Shown here: piece after piece, positions 1-11,371 of the stretch
Position numbering within the stretch: the stretch's first letter is position 1
Layout: each line of letters starts with the position of its first letter
Source: Bradyrhizobium sp. CCBAU 53351
GTDB lineage: Bacteria; Pseudomonadota; Alphaproteobacteria; Rhizobiales; Xanthobacteraceae
Assembly: GCF_015291745.1 (NCBI RefSeq)
Contig: NZ_CP030059.1
Location: 1-64,000, forward strand
Reading direction: 5' to 3'
DNA: 64,000 nt
Position numbers and translations under genes: made by a program
The notes under the pieces: model-generated
The model's input: the letters and a program-made list of their open reading frames with translations, nothing else
Told to the model about the DNA's origin: nothing
Databases searched by the model: none

Positions 1-1377
1 GTGAAGGGTCGGCTGCGCTCGAGCGTTGGCGAAGACGTCTACACGAGCTGGTTTGCGCGCATGGATCTGGAAGGCGTGCAGGAGGAGAGTGTGCGGCTCT
101 CGGTGCCGACACGCTTCCTGAAGAGCTGGATCCAGGCCCATTATGCCGAGCGCGTGCTGTCGTGCTGGCAGGCCGAGATGCCGGAAGTGCATCGCATCGA
201 CCTCACGGTGCGTACGGCCGTGCGTCCGGTGGCGCAGAAGGAAGCCCCGGTGCCGGTCGAGACGCGGCGCACGCCGACCCCGGAGCTGCGCTCGACCGCG
301 ACTGCGCCGGTCTCGGCCAATCACGACGCGCTCGGCGGCTCGCCGCTCGATCCGCGCCTGACCTTCGCGAGCTTCGTCGTCGGCCGCTCCAACACGCTGG
401 CGCATGCGGCCGCGCGTCAGGTCGCGGAAGGTCGCCGCGGCGACCCCGTGATGTTCAACCCGCTCTACATCCATGCCGGTGTCGGCCTCGGCAAGACGCA
501 TCTCCTGCAGGCGGTGACCTGGGCCGGCAATTCCGGCAACGAGCGCAAGGTGCTGTATCTCACGGCTGAAAAGTTCATGTACGGCTTCGTCGCCGCGCTG
601 AAGACGCAAACGGCGTTGGCCTTCAAGGAAGCGCTGCGCGGCATCGACGTGCTGGTGATCGACGACCTCCAGTTCCTGCAGGGCAAGTCGACCCAGGCCG
701 AGTTCTGCCACACGCTGAACGCGCTGATCGACGCCGGCCGCCAGGTCGTGATCGCGGCCGACCGTCCGCCGTCCGATCTCGAAAGCCTCGACGACCGCGT
801 GCGTTCGCGGCTCGCCGGCGGCCTCGTGGTCGAGATGGGCTCGCTCGGCGAGGAGCTGCGCCACGGCATCCTCAAGTCGCGCGTCGCCGCCGCCCGCACC
901 CATCATGCGACGTTCGAGGTGCCGGAAGAGGTGCTGCATTATCTGGCGCGCACCATCACCCATAATGGCCGCGACCTCGAAGGCGCCATCAATCGCCTGC
1001 TGGCGCACTCCAAGCTCAACAACCGGCCGGTGACGCTGGAGATGGCCGAGCACGAGGTGCGCGACCTGGTCCGGCCGCAGGAGCCGAAGCGGATCAAGAT
1101 CGAGGACATCCAGCGCGTGGTGGCGCGGCAGTATAATGTCAGCCGGTCCGACCTCTTGTCCTCGCGCCGCACCGCCAACGTGGTGCGCCCGCGCCAGGTG
1201 GCGATGTATCTCGCCAAGACGCTGACCCTGCGCTCGCTCCCCGAGATCGGCCGCCGCTTCGGCGGACGCGACCACACCACGGTGCTGCACGCCGTGCGCA
1301 AGATCGAGGCCCTGGTCTCCAAGGACACCGCGCTGTCGGAGGAAGTGGAGTCGCTGAAGCGCCAGCTCCAGGAATAA
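1..1377 (+). CDS. dnaA: Chromosomal replication initiator DnaA, 5' end missing
   Basis: DnaA opens the replication origin by ATP-dependent oligomerisation on DnaA boxes. The 458 visible residues include the end of domain I, a proline/alanine-rich linker (about 70-110), the AAA+ domain with Walker A GVGLGKTH (160-167) and Walker B VLVIDD (217-222), and the C-terminal DNA-binding domain with the signature [10 protein letters not shown] near 422-431. The reading frame is open at base 1, and family members start about 15 residues earlier. The GTG at base 1 is therefore probably an internal valine, and the true start lies outside the window. A strong hairpin with a T-tract follows the stop codon, so dnaA probably ends its own transcript before dnaN. 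Confidence 0.97.
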   Translation: MKGRLRSSVGEDVYTSWFARMDLEGVQEESVRLSVPTRFLKSWIQAHYAERVLSCWQAEMPEVHRIDLTVRTAVRPVAQKEAPVPVETRRTPTPELRSTATAPVSANHDALGGSPLDPRLTFASFVVGRSNTLAHAAARQVAEGRRGDPVMFNPLYIHAGVGLGKTHLLQAVTWAGNSGNERKVLYLTAEKFMYGFVAALKTQTALAFKEALRGIDVLVIDDLQFLQGKSTQAEFCHTLNALIDAGRQVVIAADRPPSDLESLDDRVRSRLAGGLVVEMGSLGEELRHGILKSRVAAARTHHATFEVPEEVLHYLARTITHNGRDLEGAINRLLAHSKLNNRPVTLEMAEHEVRDLVRPQEPKRIKIEDIQRVVARQYNVSRSDLLSSRRTANVVRPRQVAMYLAKTLTLRSLPEIGRRFGGRDHTTVLHAVRKIEALVSKDTALSEEVESLKRQLQE

Positions 1378-1401
1378 ACGCCTAGGCGCTCCTGCCATTC
1401 T

Positions 1402-1441
1402 GCCGCCGCCCCGGCCTCGCCTGGGCGGCGGCTTTCGTTTT
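1402..1441 (+). terminator. Intrinsic terminator of dnaA
   Basis: A perfect 10-bp stem (GCCGCCGCCC at 1402-1411 with GGGCGGCGGC at 1423-1432) encloses an 11-nt loop and is followed by TTTCGTTTT. It lies 25 bp after the dnaA stop. The rest of the dnaA-dnaN gap to 1635 shows no DnaA-box cluster. Confidence 0.8.
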
Positions 1442-1635
1442 GGGCGGTAAATCGTGGGGAACTGCCTCCGATCTCTTGAATCCGGGGGCCATCCGAGCCA
1501 CCTTGCGCGACCCTGACAGCTTTGGTCATATCGGCTGGATGATCCGGCTTTCCGGGGTCTTCGGTGCCGTGGCGCGCGTCCCGCCGCCCGGCGTTCTCAA
1601 ATTTGTGTTTCCTTGGGGATCGGGCGAGTAGTGCA

Positions 1636-2754
1636 ATGAAGGTTACGGTCGAACGCGCGCAACTCCTGAAGTCGCTGGGCCATGTCCACCGCGTGGTCGA
1701 GCGCCGCAACACGATTCCGATCCTGGGCAACGTGCTGGTCCGGGCCGAGAACGCCAAGCTGTCGCTGAAGGCGACCGACCTCGACCTCGAGGTCACCGAG
1801 ACGTTGCCAGCGGAAACCGCGACCGCGGGCTCCACCACCGTGCCGGCGCACATGTTCTACGACATCGTGCGCAAGCTGCCGGACGGTTCGCAGATCGTGC
1901 TGGAGGCCGACGGCGACCGCGCGGTGCTGGCGATCCGCGCCGGCCGCTCGCGCTTCACCCTGCAGACCCTGCCCGAGAACGACTTCCCGGATCTGGCCGC
2001 CGGCGACATGTCGCACTCCTTCTCGCTCGCCGCCAAGGACGTCAAGCGGCTGATCGACCGCACCCAGTTCGCGATCTCGACCGAAGAGACGCGCTATTAC
2101 CTCAACGGCATCTATCTGCACGCGGCGGGCACGGCCAAGGCCGCAACGCTGCGCGGCGTCGCCACCGACGGCCACCGCCTCGCCCAGCTCGATCTGGTGC
2201 AGCCCAAGGGCGCCGAGGGCATGCCCGGCGTGATCGTGCCGCGCAAGACCGTCGGCGAGGTGCAGCGCCTGATCGAGGACACCGACGCCGAGATGACGAT
2301 CGAGCTGTCGCAGGCCAAGATCCGCTTCACCATCGGCAACGTCGTGCTGACCTCGAAGCTGATCGACGGTACCTTCCCCGATTACGGCCGCGTCATTCCG
2401 CAAGGCAACGACAAGGAGCTCGTCGTCGACAAGAAGGACTTCGAGAACGCGGTCGACCGCGTCTCGACCATCTCCAGCGAACGCGGGCGCGCGGTCAAAC
2501 TGTCGCTGTCGCCGGGCAAGCTGGTGCTGTCGGTGACCAATCCGGATTCCGGCAGCGCGACCGAAGAGCTCGAGGTGGAATACGCCTCCGACGCCCTCGA
2601 TATCGGCTTCAACTCCCGCTATCTGCTCGACATCGCCGCCCAGATCGAAGGCGACGTCGCAACCCTCAAGCTCGCCGATCCCGGCTCGCCGACCCTCGTG
2701 CAAGACCGCGACGACAAGAGCGCGTTGTACGTGCTGATGCCGATGCGGGTGTGA
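1636..2754 (+). CDS. dnaN: DNA polymerase III sliding clamp, beta subunit
   Basis: DnaN is the ring-shaped processivity clamp for the replicative polymerase and for repair factors. The 372-residue product has the usual family length and three-fold clamp organisation. It begins MKVTVERAQLLKSL and ends ALYVLMPMRV, matching the conserved C-terminal end of the family. An in-frame ATG 72 bp upstream exists but would add a non-conserved tail, so the ATG at 1636 is chosen. dnaN follows the dnaA terminator by about 195 bp and precedes a repeat-rich stretch that separates it from recF. Confidence 0.97.
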   Translation: MKVTVERAQLLKSLGHVHRVVERRNTIPILGNVLVRAENAKLSLKATDLDLEVTETLPAETATAGSTTVPAHMFYDIVRKLPDGSQIVLEADGDRAVLAIRAGRSRFTLQTLPENDFPDLAAGDMSHSFSLAAKDVKRLIDRTQFAISTEETRYYLNGIYLHAAGTAKAATLRGVATDGHRLAQLDLVQPKGAEGMPGVIVPRKTVGEVQRLIEDTDAEMTIELSQAKIRFTIGNVVLTSKLIDGTFPDYGRVIPQGNDKELVVDKKDFENAVDRVSTISSERGRAVKLSLSPGKLVLSVTNPDSGSATEELEVEYASDALDIGFNSRYLLDIAAQIEGDVATLKLADPGSPTLVQDRDDKSALYVLMPMRV

Positions 2755-2798
2755 GGGACGTGTTCCTCCTCTCGCGACACCTTCTACGTGGAGACAAT

Positions 2799-2850
2799 CC
2801 CTCACCCGGCTTCGCTGCGCGAAGCCACCCTCTCCCACAAGGGGAGAGGG
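2799..2850. repeat. REP-like palindromic element, family A, copy 1
   Basis: The element reads CCCTCACCC, a short internal hairpin (GGCTTCG/CGAAGCC), then CTCTCCC-ACAA-GGGGAGAG. The same layout recurs at 2900, 3335, 19681 and 19794, with partial copies at 11256 and 58653. It is inverted relative to the copy at 2900, about 49 bp away. Confidence 0.75.
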
Positions 2851-2899
2851 TAAAGCTACAGTTTTCCCCGTCGAAACAAGCGCGATGCACGTTGCTGTG

Positions 2900-2961
2900 C
2901 CCTCTCCCCTTGTGGGAGAGGGCATCTCCGCAGGCGGATACACACTCAGTCGGGTGAGGGG
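2900..2961. repeat. REP-like element, family A, copy 2 (inverted)
   Basis: It carries CCCTCTCCCC-TTGT-GGGAGAGGG at one end and CGGGTGAGGGG at the other, the reverse orientation of copies 1 and 3. Its last bases, GAGGGG at 2956-2961, lie just before the GTG start of the DUF559 gene and could serve as its ribosome binding site. Confidence 0.75.
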
Positions 2962-2964
2962 TTC

Positions 2965-3330
2965 GTGCCGCAGGAGCCATCCCATCGGCCAGTCCCCAAA
3001 CGTCTCCGCCAATTCGCGAAGAACATGCGGCACGAACCGACGGATGCGGAAGCCGCGATGTGGCGCCCACTCAGGGATCGTCGGCTCTCCACATTCAAGT
3101 TTCGCCGACAGGTACCGTTCAAGAACTACATTCTCGACTTTGTCTGTTTCGAGCAGTCTCTTGTAATCGAGATCGACGGAAGCCAACACGCGGAGTCACA
3201 GCGAGACACGACTCGTGAGGCCGCGCTTGCAACTGAAGGGTTTTGGACTTTGCGCTATTGGAACAATGACGTGCTTCGGCAGTCCACTTCCGTATTGGAG
3301 GATATCCTTGCAAAGCTTGCCGGGCGGTAA
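2965..3330 (+). CDS. DUF559 family protein, Vsr/PD-(D/E)XK endonuclease-like
   Basis: This 121-residue protein has the DUF559 layout: an N-terminal helix with MRHEPTDAEAAMW (21-33), LRDRRLSTFKFRRQ, then the nuclease-like core with D58 (ILDFVC), E69 and D71 (VIEIDG) and H75. DUF559 is related to very-short-patch-repair endonucleases, but its cellular role is not established. GTG at 2965 is preferred because family members include the helix before MRHE; an internal ATG at 3025 is the alternative. The base composition looks more AT-rich than that of dnaN and recF. REP-like elements end 3 bp before the start and begin 4 bp after the stop, as if gene and repeats were one inserted unit. Confidence 0.82.
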   Translation: MPQEPSHRPVPKRLRQFAKNMRHEPTDAEAAMWRPLRDRRLSTFKFRRQVPFKNYILDFVCFEQSLVIEIDGSQHAESQRDTTREAALATEGFWTLRYWNNDVLRQSTSVLEDILAKLAGR

Positions 3331-3334
3331 GATA

Positions 3335-3391
3335 CCCCTCACCCGTCGCCTCACTGCGTGAGGCGCCACCCTCCCCCACAAGGGGGGAGGG
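3335..3391. repeat. REP-like element, family A, copy 3
   Basis: It reads CCCCTCACCC, an internal GCCTCACTGCGTGAGGC hairpin, then CCTCCCCC-ACAA-GGGGGGAGGG. It has the same orientation as copy 1 and is inverted relative to copy 2, so copies 2 and 3 flank the DUF559 gene as inverted repeats. Confidence 0.75.
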
Positions 3392-3419
3392 AAGTAGAGT
3401 CCGGCAATGACGAGCTAGC

Positions 3420-4556
3420 ATGACCGCCTCCCGCATCCATCGCCTGACGCTGACGCATTTTCGCAATTATCGGGCGGGGGGGCTCGAGACGGCGGCTGAC
3501 CTGGTGGCGCTGGTCGGGCCGAATGGGGCGGGCAAGACCAATTGCATCGAGGCGATCTCGTTCCTGTCGCCGGGGCGCGGCCTGCGGCGCGCCACGCTGG
3601 AAGACGTCGCCGACAACCAGGGCGACGGCTCCTGGGCGGTGTCGGCGCAGGTCGAGGGCGCGCTGGGGCTGGCGACGCTCGGTACCGGCATCGATGCACC
3701 GCGCGCTGATGCCGCCGTCAGCCGGCGCTGCCGCATCGACCGCGAGCCGGTGGGGTCGGCGGCAGCCTTCGGCGACCACATCCGCATGGTCTGGCTGACG
3801 CCGGCGATGGACGGGCTGTTCATGGGCGCAGGCTCCGAGCGGCGGCGCTTCTTCGACCGCCTGGTGCTCGCCATCGACAGCGAGCATTCCAGCCGCATCA
3901 ACGCGCTGGAACGCTCCTTGCGCTCGCGCAACCGCCTGCTCGAGACCCGCAATTACGACGACCATTGGTGTGACGCCATCGAGCGCGAGACCGCCGAGCT
4001 CGCGGTCGCGGTCGCGGCCACGCGCGGCCAGACGGCGGCAAGGCTGACCGGCATGTTGAATGCGCGCGCGCAGGCGTCCGCGTTTCCGTCGGCGCAGATC
4101 GCGCTCGACGGCTGGATGGAGAATGCGCTGCTTGAGGAGACCGCGACCTCGGTCGAGGACCGCTACCGGCAGATCCTGCGCGACAACCGTCCGCGCGATG
4201 CCATCGCCGGCCGCACCACCGACGGCCCGCATCTCACCGACCTCCAGGTGATCTATGCGCCGAAGAGCATGCCGGCGCGCGACGCCTCGACCGGCGAGCA
4301 GAAGGCGCTGCTGATCGGCCTCGTGCTGGCGCATGCGAGCCTGGTGGCCGAGATGACCGGCATCGTGCCGCTGCTGCTGCTCGACGAGGTCGTCGCGCAT
4401 CTCGATCCCAGCAGGCGCGCCGCGCTGTTCGACGAGCTGAAGAAGCTCGGCGCGCAGGTCTGGCTCACCGGCGCCGACCCGGCGGCCTTCGCCGAGATCG
4501 GCGCGGGAGGCGAAGTGTTTGACGTCGAGAGCGGACGAGTCTCCGCCCGAAGCTGA
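3420..4556 (+). CDS. recF: DNA replication and repair protein RecF
   Basis: RecF loads RecA at single-strand gaps together with RecO and RecR. The 378-residue SMC/ABC-type ATPase shows Walker A GPNGAGKT at 33-40, an ABC signature around STGEQKALL near 290, and Walker B LLLLDEV near 317 followed by the D-loop HLDPS. The length is normal. The ATG at 3420 gives the conserved N-terminus RIHRLTLTHFRNY. Its position after dnaN and before gyrB is the classical replication gene order, here with an inserted DUF559 cassette on the left and three exported-protein genes on the right. Confidence 0.96.
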   Translation: MTASRIHRLTLTHFRNYRAGGLETAADLVALVGPNGAGKTNCIEAISFLSPGRGLRRATLEDVADNQGDGSWAVSAQVEGALGLATLGTGIDAPRADAAVSRRCRIDREPVGSAAAFGDHIRMVWLTPAMDGLFMGAGSERRRFFDRLVLAIDSEHSSRINALERSLRSRNRLLETRNYDDHWCDAIERETAELAVAVAATRGQTAARLTGMLNARAQASAFPSAQIALDGWMENALLEETATSVEDRYRQILRDNRPRDAIAGRTTDGPHLTDLQVIYAPKSMPARDASTGEQKALLIGLVLAHASLVAEMTGIVPLLLLDEVVAHLDPSRRAALFDELKKLGAQVWLTGADPAAFAEIGAGGEVFDVESGRVSARS

Positions 4557-4566
4557 GCCGCCGCGT

Positions 4567-4583
4567 TGAACCCGCTCGTTTCC
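4567..4583 (+). promoter_or_regulatory. Inverted repeat in leader of first exported paralogue
   Basis: TGAACC at 4567-4572, five spacer bases, then GTTTCC at 4578-4583, with four of six positions complementary. Better copies of this motif occur at the same place before the two neighbouring paralogues. It lies 101 bp before the ATG at 4668. Confidence 0.4.
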
Positions 4584-4667
4584 GCCGGCGACTAGCTGCT
4601 TGAGGCCGCAACATGCGGCCATCGCGCAAATATCTCGGACACGCGCGATATCCTTTGGAGCACAGGC

Positions 4668-5411
4668 ATGGCGACGGTGGGGCATGGGGCGCGAGCTCCG
4701 GCACGATGGCAACCTATTGCGTGCGGCCTCGTTCTCCTCGCAAGCTGCCTGCTCGCCGCAAGCGCCGGCGCGTTCGTGTCGAATCTGCCGCCGTTGTTCT
4801 CGCCCGCGCTGACGCTGGACCCCGCCGCCAAACTGCCCGCGCCGGCCCGCTACAGCTTTCGCGGCACCCACACCACGGTGATGCCCGGCATCGAAGCCCC
4901 GCTCCGCACCAGGCTCGAAACCACGGTGCCTGCGCAGCTCGGCGACGTCGTCCGCTTCTATCGCACCGAGCTCGGAAAGCTCGGCTGGCGGGAAAAGCCC
5001 GAAGGCGCGGTGATCGCAGCCGATCACGTCCAGCTCTCCTTCGCTTCCCCGCTCGGGCCCGCCGCACTGCAGCTCGCCCGCAAGGACGGCAGCACCTCGA
5101 TCCATATCGTGCAGAAGAACGCCGATGCGGCGAGCCGGGCGAATATCATGCCCGAGCCCGGCCAGGCGATGCTGGTGTTCAGCAATATCAGCGGGACGGA
5201 TGCCACGCTCACGATCGACGCGAAAACCGTCAAGCGCGCCGCCGGCACAAACGCGGTCTCGCTGGATCTGGCGCCCGGCCGATATTCCTACGAGCTGCGC
5301 CTGCCGGACCGTTCGGCCACCACGAAGACCCTCGACATTGTGGCCGGCGATACCTGGGAGCTCACGGTCGGGCCCGACGGAGACGTCTGGCCGCCGCTCC
5401 AGCTGTATTGA
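4668..5411 (+). CDS. Exported FYR/GW-repeat protein 1, putative lipoprotein, function unknown
   Basis: I do not recognise a characterised family. The 247-residue protein has an N-terminal signal (residues 1-35) whose lipobox LASC places a cysteine at residue 27, so it may be a lipoprotein, although AASAGA further on could also be cleaved. The mature part contains one module with FYRTELGKLGW (97-107), a beta-rich stretch (VQLSFASP, LQLARKDG, IHIVQKN) and a C-terminal domain ending LTVGPDGDVWPPLQLY. The same C-terminal domain ends the next two genes. The ATG at 4668 is preceded by TTTGGAG and aligns exactly with the paralogues, all having APARW or VPARW at residues 10-14. It is the first of three tandem paralogues inserted between recF and gyrB. 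Confidence 0.85.
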   Translation: MATVGHGARAPARWQPIACGLVLLASCLLAASAGAFVSNLPPLFSPALTLDPAAKLPAPARYSFRGTHTTVMPGIEAPLRTRLETTVPAQLGDVVRFYRTELGKLGWREKPEGAVIAADHVQLSFASPLGPAALQLARKDGSTSIHIVQKNADAASRANIMPEPGQAMLVFSNISGTDATLTIDAKTVKRAAGTNAVSLDLAPGRYSYELRLPDRSATTKTLDIVAGDTWELTVGPDGDVWPPLQLY

Positions 5412-5436
5412 GCGCTTCCGGGGCATCGGCGATCTT

Positions 5437-5453
5437 TGAACCTCACGGGTTCC
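5437..5453 (+). promoter_or_regulatory. Inverted repeat in leader of second exported paralogue
   Basis: TGAACC at 5437-5442, TCACG spacer, GGTTCC at 5448-5453, with five of six positions complementary. It is 113 bp before the ATG at 5550 and is equivalent to the sites at 4567 and 7724. Confidence 0.5.
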
Positions 5454-5549
5454 TGTCGCGACTTCTGGTCAGAGGCCGCGCCGACGGTGCCGCAGCCTGC
5501 AATTGCGCGCGAGCCGATGCGCCGCGCCACGCCCCTTGGAGAAGTGACG

Positions 5550-7697
5550 ATGTCGAGGATGACGCGCGGGACGCAGGTCCCGGCACGCTGGCGGCTGCTT
5601 GCATGCGGCCTCTTCCTGTTGGCGAGCAGCTCGGTTGCCGCCGCGGCCGATGCCGGCATCGTCGACGTCCACGCGCTGCCGCAGCTCGAGGGCGCGGTGG
5701 AAGACACTTCGCGCCCCGATCCCTACCGCGTCGAATATCGCGTGCCGACGCCGCCAGCCGTGACGTTACAGGCGGTGCGAAAACTCCTGAGTGCCGAGGG
5801 CTGGGTGCCCTATGTGCTGCCGCTGGAGGAGAAGAGCACCACGCTGAAATTCAAGAAGGGACGGCAAGGCCTGTCCGTTCACTTCACGCAGGCCGGCGGC
5901 CGGCCCGATCAGTCCGCGGTCTATTACACGACCGATCGGATCTATTCGAACGTACCGTTCCCCGACGGCGCGAGCGATCTCGTGTTCGACGGCACCAGGC
6001 CCTATCTCGGCTGCATCGCGCCGGGCGCGCTCGATGCGACGTCGGAATTCTACATTCGCCAGATGGAGGCGATCGGCTGGCGCAAGCTCACGGCGGAAAC
6101 GGCGGCACGCTGGACGACGACGGGCCTCGACGAGGCCGTTCCGAACGGCATGCGCGCATTCTACGACCATCCCGAGGGCGACACGACGCAGTTCTACAAG
6201 CAGAAGCCGGTGATGCTGACGCTGACGAAGCGCAACGACGGCCGCACCGATGTCGATGTCCGGATCGCACCTTTCGTGCTGCCCGCCGACCTCACCGCCG
6301 ATAGCGATGTTGCCGGCCTGCCGCGGCCGAATCCGACCAAGTCGGCCAGGGGCCTCGGCAGCGCGAGCTCCAACAAGCGCGAGATGAGCGCCGCCGCGAT
6401 GGCCGAGCTGCCTGCCGTGCTCGCCTTCTATCATCGCGAGCTCGCTGCGCGAGGCTGGCAGGAGGATGGCAGCGCCCCGCTCGCCCCCGGCGACGACGTT
6501 GCGCTCAAGATCTCCAACGCCGAGGAGACCGGCGTGCTGCGGCTTGGCCGCAAATATGACTTCACCATGGTCAGCCTGACCGCACAGGTGAAGGAATCCG
6601 CGCTTGCGGCCCGTGCCAAGGCGAAGAAAGAGGCCGACGAGAAATTCATGAAAGACGCCGAGGCGATGGCCAAGCAGGTCATCGCCGCCGACGAAGCGCG
6701 GCGCAAGGTGCAGGCGGCCGCGCTGTCCGATGCGCCGCTCGGTGCACTTGCCGACAGCAAGACGCCGGTGCCGCTGCCAGAGACCGCCGAAGACGTCAGA
6801 TTCAAAGGCGACGACGGCAGCCTCGAATTCTCGTCCGGATCGAGCGTGAAGGCGCTGACCGCGTTCTACCGGGCCTCGCTGAAGCCGCTGGGCTGGAACG
6901 AGCGGCCTTCGGTCATCAACCAGCCCAACATGGCGATGCTGGAGTTTGCCAAGAGCGGCAAGTCGATCTCCTTCACCGTGATGCAGATGGGGCCGAAAGT
7001 GAGAGTCAGCGCCGAGGGATCGGGCCTCAAGGTGGCGACCGCCAAGCCCGTGGAAGCGCAGGCCAAATCGTCCGAGCCGCTCAAGCCCGACACCGAATCG
7101 CAGTTGCCCGTACCGACGCAGCGGTCGTCGACCTCGCTCGCCACCACCAAGATGCCGGGCAGCGAGACGCCGTTCCGCCGCGAGCTCGAAGCCAGCATCC
7201 CGGCCCCGCTCGGCGACGTCCTGGCGTTTTACCGCACGGAGCTGTCCAAGCTCGGCTGGCAGGAAAAGGCCGACGGCGCCATTGTGTCGGCGGAGCGCGC
7301 GCAGATCGACTTCACTTCGCCGCAAGGCCCGGCGGTGCTGAAGCTCGGCCGCGCCAAGAGCGAGACCACGGTCAGTCTGGCGCAAAAGAATCCGGAAGCC
7401 GCCGTCAAGGCCGACATCATGCCGAAGGCGGGCCAGGCCAGGCTGATGCTCGGCAATATCGGACCGAAGGAAGCGTCGCTCACCATCAACAAGCAGACCG
7501 TCAAGATCGCGGCTGGCGCCGGCGGCCCGCAATCGCCGAAAGGTCCGATGGTCGATCTGCCGCCTGGCAAATACCAATACGCCCTGCGCGTGCCCGGACA
7601 TCCCGCCCGCACCGAGAGCCTCACCGTTGCGGCCGGGGATGCCTGGGGCCTCATGGTGGGTCCTGATGGCGCCGTGCTGCCGCTGCAGATGTATTGA
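5550..7697 (+). CDS. Exported multi-module FYR/GW-repeat protein 2, function unknown
   Basis: This is a 715-residue member of the triplet with several copies of the same module. Helical signatures ending in GW appear near residues 75-85 (AVRKLLSAEGW), 167-177 (FYIRQMEAIGW), 293-303 (FYHRELAARGW), 439-449 (FYRASLKPLGW) and 560-570 (FYRTELSKLGW). A charged, probably coiled-coil segment rich in Ala, Lys and Glu lies near 345-390. The C-terminal part from about 540 is closely related to the whole mature part of proteins 1 and 3. The signal peptide resembles those of its neighbours, but the lipobox cysteine is replaced by serine at residue 27, so a soluble periplasmic or secreted form is likely. 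The ATG at 5550, after TTGGAG, aligns with the paralogues; an upstream ATG-like start at 5436 would add a tail without similarity. Confidence 0.86.
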   Translation: MSRMTRGTQVPARWRLLACGLFLLASSSVAAAADAGIVDVHALPQLEGAVEDTSRPDPYRVEYRVPTPPAVTLQAVRKLLSAEGWVPYVLPLEEKSTTLKFKKGRQGLSVHFTQAGGRPDQSAVYYTTDRIYSNVPFPDGASDLVFDGTRPYLGCIAPGALDATSEFYIRQMEAIGWRKLTAETAARWTTTGLDEAVPNGMRAFYDHPEGDTTQFYKQKPVMLTLTKRNDGRTDVDVRIAPFVLPADLTADSDVAGLPRPNPTKSARGLGSASSNKREMSAAAMAELPAVLAFYHRELAARGWQEDGSAPLAPGDDVALKISNAEETGVLRLGRKYDFTMVSLTAQVKESALAARAKAKKEADEKFMKDAEAMAKQVIAADEARRKVQAAALSDAPLGALADSKTPVPLPETAEDVRFKGDDGSLEFSSGSSVKALTAFYRASLKPLGWNERPSVINQPNMAMLEFAKSGKSISFTVMQMGPKVRVSAEGSGLKVATAKPVEAQAKSSEPLKPDTESQLPVPTQRSSTSLATTKMPGSETPFRRELEASIPAPLGDVLAFYRTELSKLGWQEKADGAIVSAERAQIDFTSPQGPAVLKLGRAKSETTVSLAQKNPEAAVKADIMPKAGQARLMLGNIGPKEASLTINKQTVKIAAGAGGPQSPKGPMVDLPPGKYQYALRVPGHPARTESLTVAAGDAWGLMVGPDGAVLPLQMY

Positions 7698-7723
7698 TCC
7701 CCTGTGCCTGTCCCGGCCAGGTT

Positions 7724-7740
7724 GAACCCATCAGGTTCAT
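7724..7740 (+). promoter_or_regulatory. Inverted repeat in leader of third exported paralogue
   Basis: A perfect TGAACC (7724-7729), N5 (CATCA), GGTTCA (7735-7740) inverted repeat lies 109 bp before the ATG at 7833. It is the best of the three equivalent sites and is followed by leader sequence visibly similar to that of protein 1 (GCGAC-AGCTG, GGCCGC-ACA, ATCGCGC). Confidence 0.5.
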
Positions 7741-7832
7741 GGGGCGACCAGCTGGTCGGAGATGGCCGCGACAATGTCGCAGCCACCTCATCGCGCGAAG
7801 ATCGTGACGCGCGACCTTCCGGGAGAATGGAC

Positions 7833-11244
<3,412 letters not shown>

Positions 11245-11255
11245 GGCTTGTTTCG

Positions 11256-11290
11256 CCTCTCCCGCTTGCGGGAGAGGGCGCACCGCCCTC
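11256..11290. repeat. Partial REP-like element, family A, after gyrB
   Basis: CCTCTCCCGCTTGCGGGAGAGG forms a self-complementary hairpin at 11256-11277, with degenerate flanking sequence towards CCGCCCTCAC. It may act as a transcription or mRNA end for gyrB, but there is no T-tract. Confidence 0.5.
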
Positions 11291-11371
11291 ACGGCGAGCT
11301 CCGCCGCCTGAACCTCATCCCCGGCCACCGCGACAAAATGGCGTAGCTGGCACTGGAAGAGGTCCAAGCGA

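Noticed and set aside
1..3. GTG at base 1 as the start codon of dnaA
   Set aside because: The protein still lacks the first residues of domain I that all relatives have, so the window edge cuts the gene.
1378..1635. Origin of replication between dnaA and dnaN
   Set aside because: No cluster of DnaA boxes or AT-rich unwinding region was seen; in Rhizobiales the origin is often elsewhere.
1597..3189. A 530-codon minus-strand frame covering dnaN
   Set aside because: Antisense to a certain gene and crosses REP elements; no protein similarity seen.
4566..4597. TTGAAC of the triplet leaders as a sigma-70 -35 element
   Set aside because: No acceptable -10 hexamer lies at 16-18 bp in any of the three leaders, so the inverted repeat explanation is preferred.
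3351..5426. A 691-codon minus-strand frame over recF and the first exported gene
   Set aside because: Arg/His/Gly-rich composition typical of antisense reading of GC-rich genes; no motif is recognisable and it opposes recF.
5766..7601. A 611-codon minus-strand frame opposite the large exported protein
   Set aside because: Shadow of the plus-strand gene; composition rich in Arg, His, Gly and Leu without domain features.
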